DNA of 7,138 bases, taken from assembly GCA_012965445.1 (NCBI GenBank), contig DTSJ01000433.1, positions 1 to 7,138 of the forward strand, read 5' to 3'. This DNA is from Candidatus Hydrogenedentota bacterium. Lineage in GTDB: Bacteria > Hydrogenedentota > Hydrogenedentia > Hydrogenedentiales > GCA-2746185. Below the pieces are notes generated by a model, which was given only the letters and a program-made list of their open reading frames with translations, ran no database searches and had not been told where the DNA came from. The translations under genes were made by a program, and so were the position numbers. Positions 1 to 7,079 of this stretch are shown here, piece by piece (position 1 is the first letter of the stretch; every line of letters begins with the position of its first letter).

Positions 1-314
1 ACCTTCTCTTTCTGTCCGGTCAAGGATCGTTGGCCGCCGACGGAAGCGGCATCATACGCGGAACCATCGAAGAAGAAACCCACCAAACCTTCTCCAACAT
101 CAAAACAGTCCTCGCAGCAGCAGGAGCCGACCTCTCAGACGTCGTAAAAGTTCTCGTATTCCTCAAAGACATGGATAACTTCAAAGCCGTTAACGCTGTC
201 TACGCAGAATATTTCCCCGAAAACCCGCCCGCCCGCAGTTGTATCGAGGCAGCACGCCTACCCGGAGATATGCAGGTAGAAATCGAAGTCATTGCAATGC
301 TTTCGGACCACTAA
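1..314 (+). CDS. ridA: RidA/YjgF/UK114-family reactive intermediate deaminase, 5'-truncated by window edge
   Basis: Family role: RidA proteins are small cytosolic trimers that hydrolyse reactive enamine/imine intermediates, such as 2-aminoacrylate released by PLP enzymes, to 2-keto acids and ammonia. The frame is open from base 3 and begins LLFLSGQGSL, which matches the early strand of the family (SGQ motif). The first roughly 20 residues, including the start codon, lie outside the window; the TTG at 30 is internal, not a start. The C-terminal block PARSCIEAARLPGD followed by VEIEVIA closely resembles E. coli RidA. It keeps the substrate-carboxylate-binding Arg (Arg105 equivalent), the neighbouring Cys (Cys107) and the catalytic Glu (Glu120), so the enzyme is probably active. 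No export signal can be assessed. The TAA stop overlaps the next ATG (TAATG), implying co-transcription and coupled translation with the secreted peptidase gene. A non-archetypal Rid subfamily remains possible because the N-terminal residues are missing. Confidence 0.93.
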   Translation, partial: LLFLSGQGSLAADGSGIIRGTIEEETHQTFSNIKTVLAAAGADLSDVVKVLVFLKDMDNFKAVNAVYAEYFPENPPARSCIEAARLPGDMQVEIEVIAMLSDH

Positions 315-1591
315 TGCCTACAGCTCCCATGCATAGGACTCCGCGGCGATGCCTTTCCATCTGTCTTCTCCTCATCTGCGCTGTCTCAACGATGTCCCAT
401 GCGCAGACCGCAGCTCAATGGAACTCACGCGGCGCCGATGCCTACGAAGCAGGTAATTGGGCAGATGCTGCCGAAGCATTCCAGAAAGCCTACGAATTGG
501 ATCGTCGAGACAATACAATCCAACATAATCTGGTGAACGCAGTCGTCATGTATGCACAAGATCTCAATGCATCGGGGAATCAAGAAGATGCAATCGAATG
601 GCTCGAATATGTGATCAGCGTCGACCCCGAAAACGTACCCCCCCTCAATCAGCTCGGTGCATACCTCTTGTTTCAAGGAAACATCGCCTCCGCAATCTTT
701 CGACTCGAAGAATCCATAGAAATCGATCCCAACGATATCGATGCTCACTTCCTACTCGGCGAGGCATACTACAAAGATAACGATGTTACCTCTGCGATCG
801 ATCAATGGGAATGGGTATACCAACTCGATCCCGAATACGGAGGTCTCCAGCAAAGGCTGAAAAACGCTCTGCGCGAAGAAAAAATCGAGTTCGATTTCCA
901 TGGCGATAGCTCGCGAAACTTCCACGTCACCTACAGTCAGGAAGCCGAAGGAAACCTCGTCCGGGAAGTACTCGACATACTCGAATCCGCATACCGAAGC
1001 ATCGGAAAAAGCCTCGGCGGTATCTATCCTCCTACACCCATCCAGGTCTCACTGTATACCTCAGAAGGGTTCATCGCATCCACCGCACTGGGTCAACACG
1101 TCGGGGCGCTGTACGACGGCACAAAAATCAGATGCCCTGTCCTCGACAAAAATGGAAAATCCATACCACTCGACGTGTTGCGAGAACGTCTTTTCCACGA
1201 GTACGTCCACGTTGTCGTGCGCCATATCGCCGGAAATAACGTCCCCTGGTGGTTCAATGAAGGCCTCGCGGAAACCCTGTCCACACAAGTATCACCAATC
1301 GAAAAACAGATCCTGAAAGAAGCATACGCGAACCGGCAGCTATACGGCTTCGACACCATTACACCTCAAGACCTATTAAGTGCCTTCAGTCCCGAAGACC
1401 TCGAACTCGCGTATGCACAGTCACACGTCGCCGTCATTTACCTTCAACAGCGCTACGGCACGCGCAGACTCACCCGAATGTTACAATCACTAAAAGCTGG
1501 CTTTGAGGGCGAAGACGCCCTGCGAGATGCCCTCGGTGTTTCGTATTTTACATTGAAATCGCAAGTACGCAGCGCGATCGCAAAAGACTGA
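314..1591 (+). CDS. Secreted TPR-repeat peptidase MA-like (gluzincin) metallopeptidase
   Basis: A 425-residue protein. Residues 1-30 form a signal peptide: basic HRTPRR, a hydrophobic core around SICLLLICAV, and probable cleavage after SHA. About four TPR units follow (roughly 34-66, 70-104, 109-140, 143-175; for example the GNWADAAEAFQKAYELD pattern). Residues ~200-425 resemble the peptidase MA-like family. They contain HEYVH (His295, Glu296, His299) and, 17 residues after the second His, WWFNEGLAE, whose Glu316 should be the third zinc ligand by analogy with thermolysin NEAISD. All catalytic residues are present, so activity is expected; the substrate is unknown. The TPRs probably bind a partner or substrate in the periplasm or outside the cell. 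I chose the ATG at 314 because it overlaps the upstream stop and gives a clean signal peptide. The in-frame ATG at 239 lies inside the RidA gene; an ATG at 329 is also possible. No Shine-Dalgarno sequence is visible, consistent with translational coupling. Confidence 0.88.
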   Translation: MPTAPMHRTPRRCLSICLLLICAVSTMSHAQTAAQWNSRGADAYEAGNWADAAEAFQKAYELDRRDNTIQHNLVNAVVMYAQDLNASGNQEDAIEWLEYVISVDPENVPPLNQLGAYLLFQGNIASAIFRLEESIEIDPNDIDAHFLLGEAYYKDNDVTSAIDQWEWVYQLDPEYGGLQQRLKNALREEKIEFDFHGDSSRNFHVTYSQEAEGNLVREVLDILESAYRSIGKSLGGIYPPTPIQVSLYTSEGFIASTALGQHVGALYDGTKIRCPVLDKNGKSIPLDVLRERLFHEYVHVVVRHIAGNNVPWWFNEGLAETLSTQVSPIEKQILKEAYANRQLYGFDTITPQDLLSAFSPEDLELAYAQSHVAVIYLQQRYGTRRLTRMLQSLKAGFEGEDALRDALGVSYFTLKSQVRSAIAKD

Positions 1592-1606
1592 ACCGGGATT
1601 CAGGCC

Positions 1607-3688
1607 ATGTTCTGGAATTCAAAAAAATTAACCTCAAGGTACCGCGCCGTTGCCTTCATCGCGGTTATCTCATTCGCAACAACATCATCGGCAGCATCGC
1701 TCGCTCGAGTTTCAGGAACCATTCTCGATCAATCCAACGGGAAACTCCTCCCGGGTGTTCAGGTTTTTATCGAACAAGGCCTTACACGCCCGATAAGGGT
1801 CACCCAGTCCGATGCAAACGGCTACTACGAATTTCCCGACGTAATTCCGGGAACCATTGGCATATTTGCATATGCAGATGGATTCTCGTTCGGCGGCTTC
1901 AGCATACTCACAAGCGCGGGAGATGACCACAAAAACCAATCAATAGTACTAAAAAAATCTTCAACTATTTCTGGACAGATCATCGGCAGTCGAAGAAAAC
2001 CAATTGCAGATGCAAACATAATTCGAGTATTACTCGTAGACGGAGACCTGAGCAACCCCGGCGCAAAAAAATTCAGCATCCCATTCTCCAAGATCAGACG
2101 ATTCGGTTTTCAAGTGCCAACAAGCGATTCCAAAGGTAACTTCTCAATAAATCGTCTACCCGTCGACGAAACCGCATTCATCAAAGTGACCCACACGAAA
2201 TTTGCACAACAAATCTCCTCACCAACCAAAGTAGGGGCATCCGCTACAAAAATCACCCTTTCGCAAGGAGTCGGAATTCTCGGAAGCGTACTCTCCCGCG
2301 ACAACAAAAAATCCGTACCCAACGCCCCCATTATCTTCCGCAACATATTACCGCCCAAAGATACCACCATTACACGCACAGGAGCGGACGGCGCCTACGC
2401 ACTTCGCCTGAGACCGGGAGCCTACACATACGAATCCGTAGGCTCAAACTTCACGAGCGTCACAAAGCCTCAGGTCTTGGTATCCGGAGAATTCCTCACG
2501 CAGCAGATCGACCTCATCGTCGCCGGCAAAGGAACCATTACAGGGAAAGTACTTGACCCCATCGACGAAGACCCCGTCGTCGGCGCAAGTATCGTCTTGG
2601 AAACAAACGGAAAAGCCTATAAAGTCACTCAGACAAACGCCTCCGGCGAGTACTCCTTCGCCGCACCGGAAGGCGAATGTTCAGTAAAATTCTGGCGCGC
2701 CCCTGGATACACACATTCAACTCCACCCGGTTACTCATTCTCCCTCATGCCCGGAAAAACAAAGACACTCCTTCCGCTTTGGCTCACCCCCATCCCCTCT
2801 TATTCCCTCGAAGTCATCGACGAAAATAGAGGCCCCGTGATAGGCGCCATCGTCCATGTACTGCATCCGAAGCAGATCGGCTGGCGCGGCACCGACGAAA
2901 ACGGACTCGTAGAAATCTCCATGGCCGCCCCGCCAGAGAACGGAATCGTAATCGGCTACGTTGACCACCCCACAGACCACATAGGTGCACTGTTCGTCAT
3001 CGACTCCACCCGCGCCGACGATGCTATCGTTCAGCTGGCTCCACTACACGCTGTTCAGGGACGAGCGGTCGATAACAAAAACAACGCGCTGGTCGGACAA
3101 ACCATATCCTGTGAAATCGGACACAGCAACCTCTCAGCTCCGGTCAGCATCTGGAAACTGGTCACCGGTCCAAATGGAAATTTTCAACATCCCGGAGTTG
3201 TCGAAGGCACCTCCCTGATATACACCGCCACGTCGCCGACCAATACCGACAACCAGGTGGCCTCCCCAACATTCTTTACCACCACCGGCTCTACAGTAGC
3301 CATCCTGCCCGCCCTCACCGTTCCCGACGGCACGCCCGGAACCTCCCTCATCGGCAAATCCTTTCCCTGGAGACGATTCAAAAAGGTGAAAGGTTCGCGT
3401 AGCGACCACAACCAGTCTCGTCCAAAGGTCGTCGTATTCGCCGAACCCGCCCGGGCAAAAATGATGCTCAAAACCTTGGAAACGAGCCAGCAATACCTCG
3501 ATAAAATCGGTAAACAATTCGTGCTAATCGCAGACGCTGCCGCAACCCTCACCAGCAGCACCATCCCCCTATATCAAGGCACACCACCAGCCTCAGCAGA
3601 CGTGTACGTGATCTCGAACGACAACAAAGTCATGCTCGAATCGATCGAAATTCCGACCTACTCCGCCATTCGAGACAACCTGCCCTAG
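1607..3688 (+). CDS. Secreted carboxypeptidase-regulatory-like repeat protein with vestigial thioredoxin-like C-terminus
   Basis: A 693-residue exported protein. The signal peptide covers ~1-30 (KKLTSRYR, hydrophobic AVAFIAVISFA, cleavage near SSA-A). About six beta-sandwich units of the CarboxypepD_reg-like type follow (~34-115, 119-217, 221-305, 309-390, 398-479, 481-570). Each opens with a V/ISGxI-type strand and a P-[VIL]-x-[GN]A/V element, and most carry a [ST]D/GxxGxY/F turn such as SDANGYYEF, SDSKGNFSI or TNASGEYSF. Residues ~584-693 follow a basic linker (WRRFKKVKG). They show the strand pattern of a TlpA-like thioredoxin fold (PKVVVFAEPA, FVLIADAA, VYVISNDNKVM) but contain no cysteine and no recognisable cis-proline loop. 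No transmembrane anchor, lipobox or sorting tail is seen. It is probably a structural, adhesive or ligand-binding surface or periplasmic protein. It begins 15 nt after the peptidase stop, with only a weak AGG near the ATG, and its architecture is paralogous to the next gene. The ligand is unknown. Confidence 0.85.
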   Translation: MFWNSKKLTSRYRAVAFIAVISFATTSSAASLARVSGTILDQSNGKLLPGVQVFIEQGLTRPIRVTQSDANGYYEFPDVIPGTIGIFAYADGFSFGGFSILTSAGDDHKNQSIVLKKSSTISGQIIGSRRKPIADANIIRVLLVDGDLSNPGAKKFSIPFSKIRRFGFQVPTSDSKGNFSINRLPVDETAFIKVTHTKFAQQISSPTKVGASATKITLSQGVGILGSVLSRDNKKSVPNAPIIFRNILPPKDTTITRTGADGAYALRLRPGAYTYESVGSNFTSVTKPQVLVSGEFLTQQIDLIVAGKGTITGKVLDPIDEDPVVGASIVLETNGKAYKVTQTNASGEYSFAAPEGECSVKFWRAPGYTHSTPPGYSFSLMPGKTKTLLPLWLTPIPSYSLEVIDENRGPVIGAIVHVLHPKQIGWRGTDENGLVEISMAAPPENGIVIGYVDHPTDHIGALFVIDSTRADDAIVQLAPLHAVQGRAVDNKNNALVGQTISCEIGHSNLSAPVSIWKLVTGPNGNFQHPGVVEGTSLIYTATSPTNTDNQVASPTFFTTTGSTVAILPALTVPDGTPGTSLIGKSFPWRRFKKVKGSRSDHNQSRPKVVVFAEPARAKMMLKTLETSQQYLDKIGKQFVLIADAAATLTSSTIPLYQGTPPASADVYVISNDNKVMLESIEIPTYSAIRDNLP

Positions 3689-3690
3689 CC

Positions 3691-5574
3691 ATGATTACAA
3701 CGAATAAAAGCGGCCATCAACTTCTGTCCGCCGCCATACTCACGTACCTTCTCATTGCGCCCTGTCTTGCCTACGCCCACGAGCTCCGAGGACTTGTTCG
3801 CGATTACAAAGGACAACCCGTGGGTGATGCGCAGGTCTGGGTCAGCCACGATCGCAAAGTATTCACAGCCACAACCGACTCAGAAGGTCACTTTGCCATC
3901 CTCGACATTGAAGTCGGAAAAATTGAAGTCGTCGTTTTGAAATCCGGACACGCACTCGGAGGCAAAGAGGGGCAGCTTCTCGGAGACGATTCAGTTTCAA
4001 TCGTTTTGGGTAAAGCATTCGACTTGCCCATGCGCATCATAAACTCGCGGTACGAGCCCGTCAACGGAGCCCGCCTCAGACACCTGTTCGTAAACGAAAC
4101 CTTCACCGTAAACGCTGATGATCTCGTACCACACGGCTTCCCTTCTATCCGCAGCAATGCCGAAGGAATCATGACGCTCCCATACATGCCCCGGTTCGGC
4201 TACACCAGCATGACCGTTACCCACCCCGATTACGCCGAAGGCGTTCTTCCAACATTCCCCATATCCATCGGACGTGACCTCCCGATGGTCATGGTAGACG
4301 GAGTTAAACTGCGCGGACGCGTTACGGATGAATCAGGCAACGGCATATCTCGCGCACGCGTAGCAATAGCCGCGCTCCGGGGATCAGGAAGAAACAAAAT
4401 CTCCGAGATTCTCACCGACTCAGACGGCTTCTACTCCGTCAGCGTACCGCCTGCACGATACCTCGTCGCGGCCATGCAAGGTGACTACTCCGTCGGTAGG
4501 CCTGCCACTGTCTCGCTGCGGGCAGGAAGCGATGACGTGATTGCCAACATCCAGCTCCTCACCTCCCACCGAATTCGAGGACGGGCTGTACTCGAATCAG
4601 GTGACCCTGTCGCACTCGTTCGAATCGACTACCGGGACTCCAATGAACTCATCATCGCGCAGACCGTAAGTGACCGCACCGGGCATTTTTCGATCGCCGT
4701 GCCAACAGGTGCAGGAACACTCATCGTTACTCCTCCGAAACTCCTGATGACCGTCGACTATCAGGAGATTCCAATTGATATCAACACTGACAACGAACTT
4801 ACAATTGCCGATATCACCCTGCGCCCATTGCCCGCCATAACTGGTGTCGTCCGGGACAACAAAGGCCAAAGAGTTGCCAAAGCATTCGTCAGCACCATCA
4901 ACGTCGACCCGCCAATGAACACCGTCACCGACGATGCTGGGCGATTCAACATTCAACTGGAATCGGTCACGGGCATAGAATCGATTCAACTATACACGGA
5001 ACATCCCGATCATTTTCTTCGTAGCGTAGACAATGTCGAAATTGGAGATTTCGATTCCCAGGAGCTCGTACTGACACCGTTTCGTCCTACTTTGAGTTTC
5101 ATGCCCGAGCTCGCTTCAAACAATCTGTCCGAACTGCGCAATGAACCCGCCCCGGAGTGGGCATGTTTAGACTGGTTCAATCTACCCGATGGTACGGATT
5201 CAATTTCGCTCGCCGACCTCAAAGGAAAGATCGTCGTTCTCACATTCTGGGCTGCCTTCGACTTCAACGGCAGGACCCGGCGTCGCCTCGCCGAACTCGA
5301 CTACCTCTTCGACGTTTATGATCAGAACGAAAATGTCGCTTTCGTAGCCATTCACGACGCAAGCCTGAAACCATTCGAAGTAGAGCTCATTGTCCGCGAT
5401 TGGAACATCTCCTACCCCGTAGGATGCGACACAGAAGAATTCACAAGCTTCAAAACCTACAACGTCAATCAAATTCCACAAACAGTTATCATCGATAGAA
5501 ACGGAATATTGAGATACTACGAGGTCGAAGGACGACTGCACACCCTCATTAAAGGGATCCTTCGCAGACGCTAG
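3691..5574 (+). CDS. Secreted carboxypeptidase-regulatory-like repeat protein with cysteine-less-motif TlpA/thioredoxin domain
   Basis: A 627-residue exported protein. The signal peptide is residues 1-29, ending AYA before HE; Cys25 is preceded by Pro, so it is not a lipobox. About five CarboxypepD_reg-like beta units follow (~31-106, 110-200, 205-290, 292-378, 381-463), with turns such as TDSEGHFAI, TDSDGFYSV and TDDAGRFNI. Residues ~484-627 are a clear TlpA/AhpC-TSA type thioredoxin domain: SLADLKGKIVVLTFW, then NQIPQTVIIDRNGILRY with the cis-Pro (Pro596) retained. The active-site loop reads W520-AAFDFNG-R528, so Asp524 and Gly527 replace the two CxxC cysteines. Classical thiol-disulfide exchange is therefore not expected. 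The only cysteines left in the mature chain are Cys492 and Cys579. The domain more likely binds a ligand or partner. The gene starts 2 nt after the previous stop with no Shine-Dalgarno sequence, so coupling is likely. Its last 26 bp overlap the end of miaB on the other strand. Confidence 0.87.
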   Translation: MITTNKSGHQLLSAAILTYLLIAPCLAYAHELRGLVRDYKGQPVGDAQVWVSHDRKVFTATTDSEGHFAILDIEVGKIEVVVLKSGHALGGKEGQLLGDDSVSIVLGKAFDLPMRIINSRYEPVNGARLRHLFVNETFTVNADDLVPHGFPSIRSNAEGIMTLPYMPRFGYTSMTVTHPDYAEGVLPTFPISIGRDLPMVMVDGVKLRGRVTDESGNGISRARVAIAALRGSGRNKISEILTDSDGFYSVSVPPARYLVAAMQGDYSVGRPATVSLRAGSDDVIANIQLLTSHRIRGRAVLESGDPVALVRIDYRDSNELIIAQTVSDRTGHFSIAVPTGAGTLIVTPPKLLMTVDYQEIPIDINTDNELTIADITLRPLPAITGVVRDNKGQRVAKAFVSTINVDPPMNTVTDDAGRFNIQLESVTGIESIQLYTEHPDHFLRSVDNVEIGDFDSQELVLTPFRPTLSFMPELASNNLSELRNEPAPEWACLDWFNLPDGTDSISLADLKGKIVVLTFWAAFDFNGRTRRRLAELDYLFDVYDQNENVAFVAIHDASLKPFEVELIVRDWNISYPVGCDTEEFTSFKTYNVNQIPQTVIIDRNGILRYYEVEGRLHTLIKGILRRR

Positions 5575-6907
5575 ACCGTCCGGGTTCTGGTAGAAGATCG
5601 CAGTAAAGCCAATGCCCGCTCGCGCCGTTTATCCTGACCGAGACCAGATCTCCAATCTCAAGCACCTCAGACTTTACCGATACTGGCCGATACCCATCCG
5701 TCCGCCCACTCATCGTATCCTGCTCTCGAACACTCACACTGTCGATCAGAACCTCCTGCTCCGTCCCCACCAGCTTCTGAATATCAACTTCGTGAATCTC
5801 ACGCTGAAGCGCAATAAGACGGGCAAGTCGCTCCTCCTTCTCCTCACGAGGAACATCATCTTCCATCTGCGCAGCCTTCGTCTTCGGGCGCGGCGAGTAC
5901 TTGAACGGAAATATCTGGCTGAATCGCGCATCTCGCACAACTTGCAGCGTATCCTGGAATTCTTCCTCAGTCTCGGTCGGAAACCCAACAATGATGTCTG
6001 TACTCAACTCAAGCCCCGGATTCACAGAACGCATGTACGCCAATTTGCCAAGATACTCCTCAAGCGTATGGCCCCGTCGCATCTCCATTAACATCCGGCT
6101 CGATCCCGCTTGAAAAGGAAGGTGCAGCTGATTGCAGATTTTCTTGTGAGAGACCATCAGGTCAGACAGCTCATCGTTCCAGTCATTCGGATGCGGCGAC
6201 GTAAACCGAATACGCTCAAGCCGTTCAACAGTCACCATCTCTTCAAGCAGTTCGTAAAAACCGAAGCCCTTCGCAGTATACGAGTTCACATTCTGACCCA
6301 GCAGCCAGATTTCCTTCGCACCGCGCGTCGCTAGATCGCGAGCTTCGCGCAATATGTTCTGGGGCTCGCGACTCACCTCACGCCCGCGCGTGTAAGGCAC
6401 CACGCAAAACGTACAAAAATTGTCGCAGCCCTTCGTGATCGAAATATACGCCTTGCAACCCTCAACATGACCCTTCTCCACCCACTCCTCCGGTATGAAA
6501 TTCTGAACACGGCGTTCGTGCGGCTGCCACTTCGTCATAAGTACCCGCTCCCCACCGTTCACGCGCTCGATCATCTCCGGCAACTTGAAAATGTTGTCCG
6601 GTCCGAACACCATATCCACAACCTTGTTTCGCGAAAGGATCGCTTCCCCTTCCTGCTGCGCGACACACCCCCCGACACCCACAATAAATTCCGCACCCTC
6701 CTGTCGCTTCTTCCGAAGACGTCCAAGCTGACTGTAAACCTTGTTCTCCGGATTGTGCCGAACCGAGCATGTGTTCACAAGTACCAGATTCGCATCGTCC
6801 ACATCTTCAGTCATCGTATACCCTTCGGCCACAAGCAGCCCAACCATACGATAAGTATCGTGCTCGTTCATCTGGCAGCCGTACGTCTGAATAAAAGCTT
6901 TCTTCAT
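5549..6907 (-). CDS. miaB: MiaB: tRNA-2-methylthio-N6-dimethylallyladenosine synthase
   Basis: Radical-SAM methylthiotransferase that converts i6A37 to ms2i6A37 in tRNAs reading UNN codons, in the cytoplasm. It acts after MiaA. At 452 residues it has the usual family length. The N-terminal UPF0004 domain holds the auxiliary [4Fe-4S] ligands Cys11 (QTYGCQMNE), Cys47 (VNTCSVR) and Cys81 (GGCVAQQ). The radical-SAM core has CDNFCTFC (Cys161, Cys165, Cys168) followed by VPYTRGRE, and later TDIIVGFPTET. A TRAM domain occupies ~380-440 (GRTDGYRPV). All six cluster cysteines are intact, so the enzyme should be functional. I place the start at the second of two tandem ATGs (6907): it gives MKKAFIQTYGCQMN, the typical family N-terminus, and lies 5 nt after an AGGGA. 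The ATG at 6910 and an in-frame GTG at 7000 are alternatives. The gene is convergent with the operon to its left and its 3' end overlaps that operon by 26 bp. A short non-conserved tail (EPGRSSVCEGSL) encodes most of the overlap. Confidence 0.97.
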   Translation of the reverse strand: MKKAFIQTYGCQMNEHDTYRMVGLLVAEGYTMTEDVDDANLVLVNTCSVRHNPENKVYSQLGRLRKKRQEGAEFIVGVGGCVAQQEGEAILSRNKVVDMVFGPDNIFKLPEMIERVNGGERVLMTKWQPHERRVQNFIPEEWVEKGHVEGCKAYISITKGCDNFCTFCVVPYTRGREVSREPQNILREARDLATRGAKEIWLLGQNVNSYTAKGFGFYELLEEMVTVERLERIRFTSPHPNDWNDELSDLMVSHKKICNQLHLPFQAGSSRMLMEMRRGHTLEEYLGKLAYMRSVNPGLELSTDIIVGFPTETEEEFQDTLQVVRDARFSQIFPFKYSPRPKTKAAQMEDDVPREEKEERLARLIALQREIHEVDIQKLVGTEQEVLIDSVSVREQDTMSGRTDGYRPVSVKSEVLEIGDLVSVRINGASGHWLYCDLLPEPGRSSVCEGSL

Positions 6908-6912
6908 CATTG

Positions 6913-6917
6913 TCCCT
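6913..6917 (-). promoter_or_regulatory. Ribosome binding site AGGGA deciding the miaB start
   Basis: On the - strand the sequence reads AGGGA-CA-ATG-ATG. The spacing is 2 nt to the first ATG (6910) and 5 nt to the second (6907). The second is the more workable distance and also matches the family N-terminus, so this motif favours 6907. The motif is short and could still support the first ATG, which would add one residue. Confidence 0.5.
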
Positions 6918-6954
6918 GGGATACAATTCCGATCATGTTTGAGGAAGGAACCCA

Positions 6955-6984
6955 AGTATAACACGCACCGAAAAGTACCTCCAA
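6955..6984 (-). promoter_or_regulatory. Candidate sigma70-type extended -10 promoter for miaB
   Basis: Reading the - strand, TTGGAG (6984-6979) is followed 18 nt later by TATACT (6960-6955). TATACT is a 5/6 match to TATAAT and is preceded by TG plus one base, giving an extended -10 (TGTTATACT). The -35 matches TTGACA only in its TTG. Transcription would begin near 6948, leaving a leader of about 40 nt before miaB. It lies just downstream of a terminator for the preceding gene, where a miaB promoter would be expected. The -35 is weak and the organism's sigma factors are unknown. The rest of 6911-7079 shows nothing further that I can support. Confidence 0.45.
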
Positions 6985-7079
6985 ACAGTTCAAATTTCAC
7001 AATGCCCCTTAAAAAGAAAAATACCTTCGCGATTAAAACCTGTGAACGAACTCGACGCTGGCTTCGTGTCCAGACGCGC

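Noticed and set aside
239..313. Upstream in-frame ATG giving a 25-residue longer TPR-peptidase
   Set aside because: It lies inside the RidA coding region, would bury the signal peptide behind a charged non-conserved stretch, and the ATG at 314 overlaps the upstream stop in a typical coupled arrangement.
3134..3564. Overlapping - strand open frames opposite the 693-aa repeat protein
   Set aside because: They are shadows of the real gene. Two different frames are open over the same stretch, which reflects base composition rather than coding.
3754..3777. Possible lipoprotein signal around Cys25 (LLIAPC) in the 627-aa protein
   Set aside because: Pro at the -1 position does not fit the lipobox, and AYA just downstream is a good signal peptidase I site.
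5549..5640. Search for a bidirectional terminator at the convergent junction
   Set aside because: Only a 4-bp AAGG/CCTT pairing around GAT is visible, with no T run in either direction.
5612..6961. Open frames on the + strand (5612-6091, 6467-6961) opposite miaB
   Set aside because: They are antisense to a fully conserved gene, their translations look like low-complexity shadow protein, and no start signals are evident.
7058..7073. Small hairpin (CTGG...CCAG) in the miaB upstream region
   Set aside because: Only 4 bp pair cleanly and the flanks do not extend the stem, so it is expected by chance.
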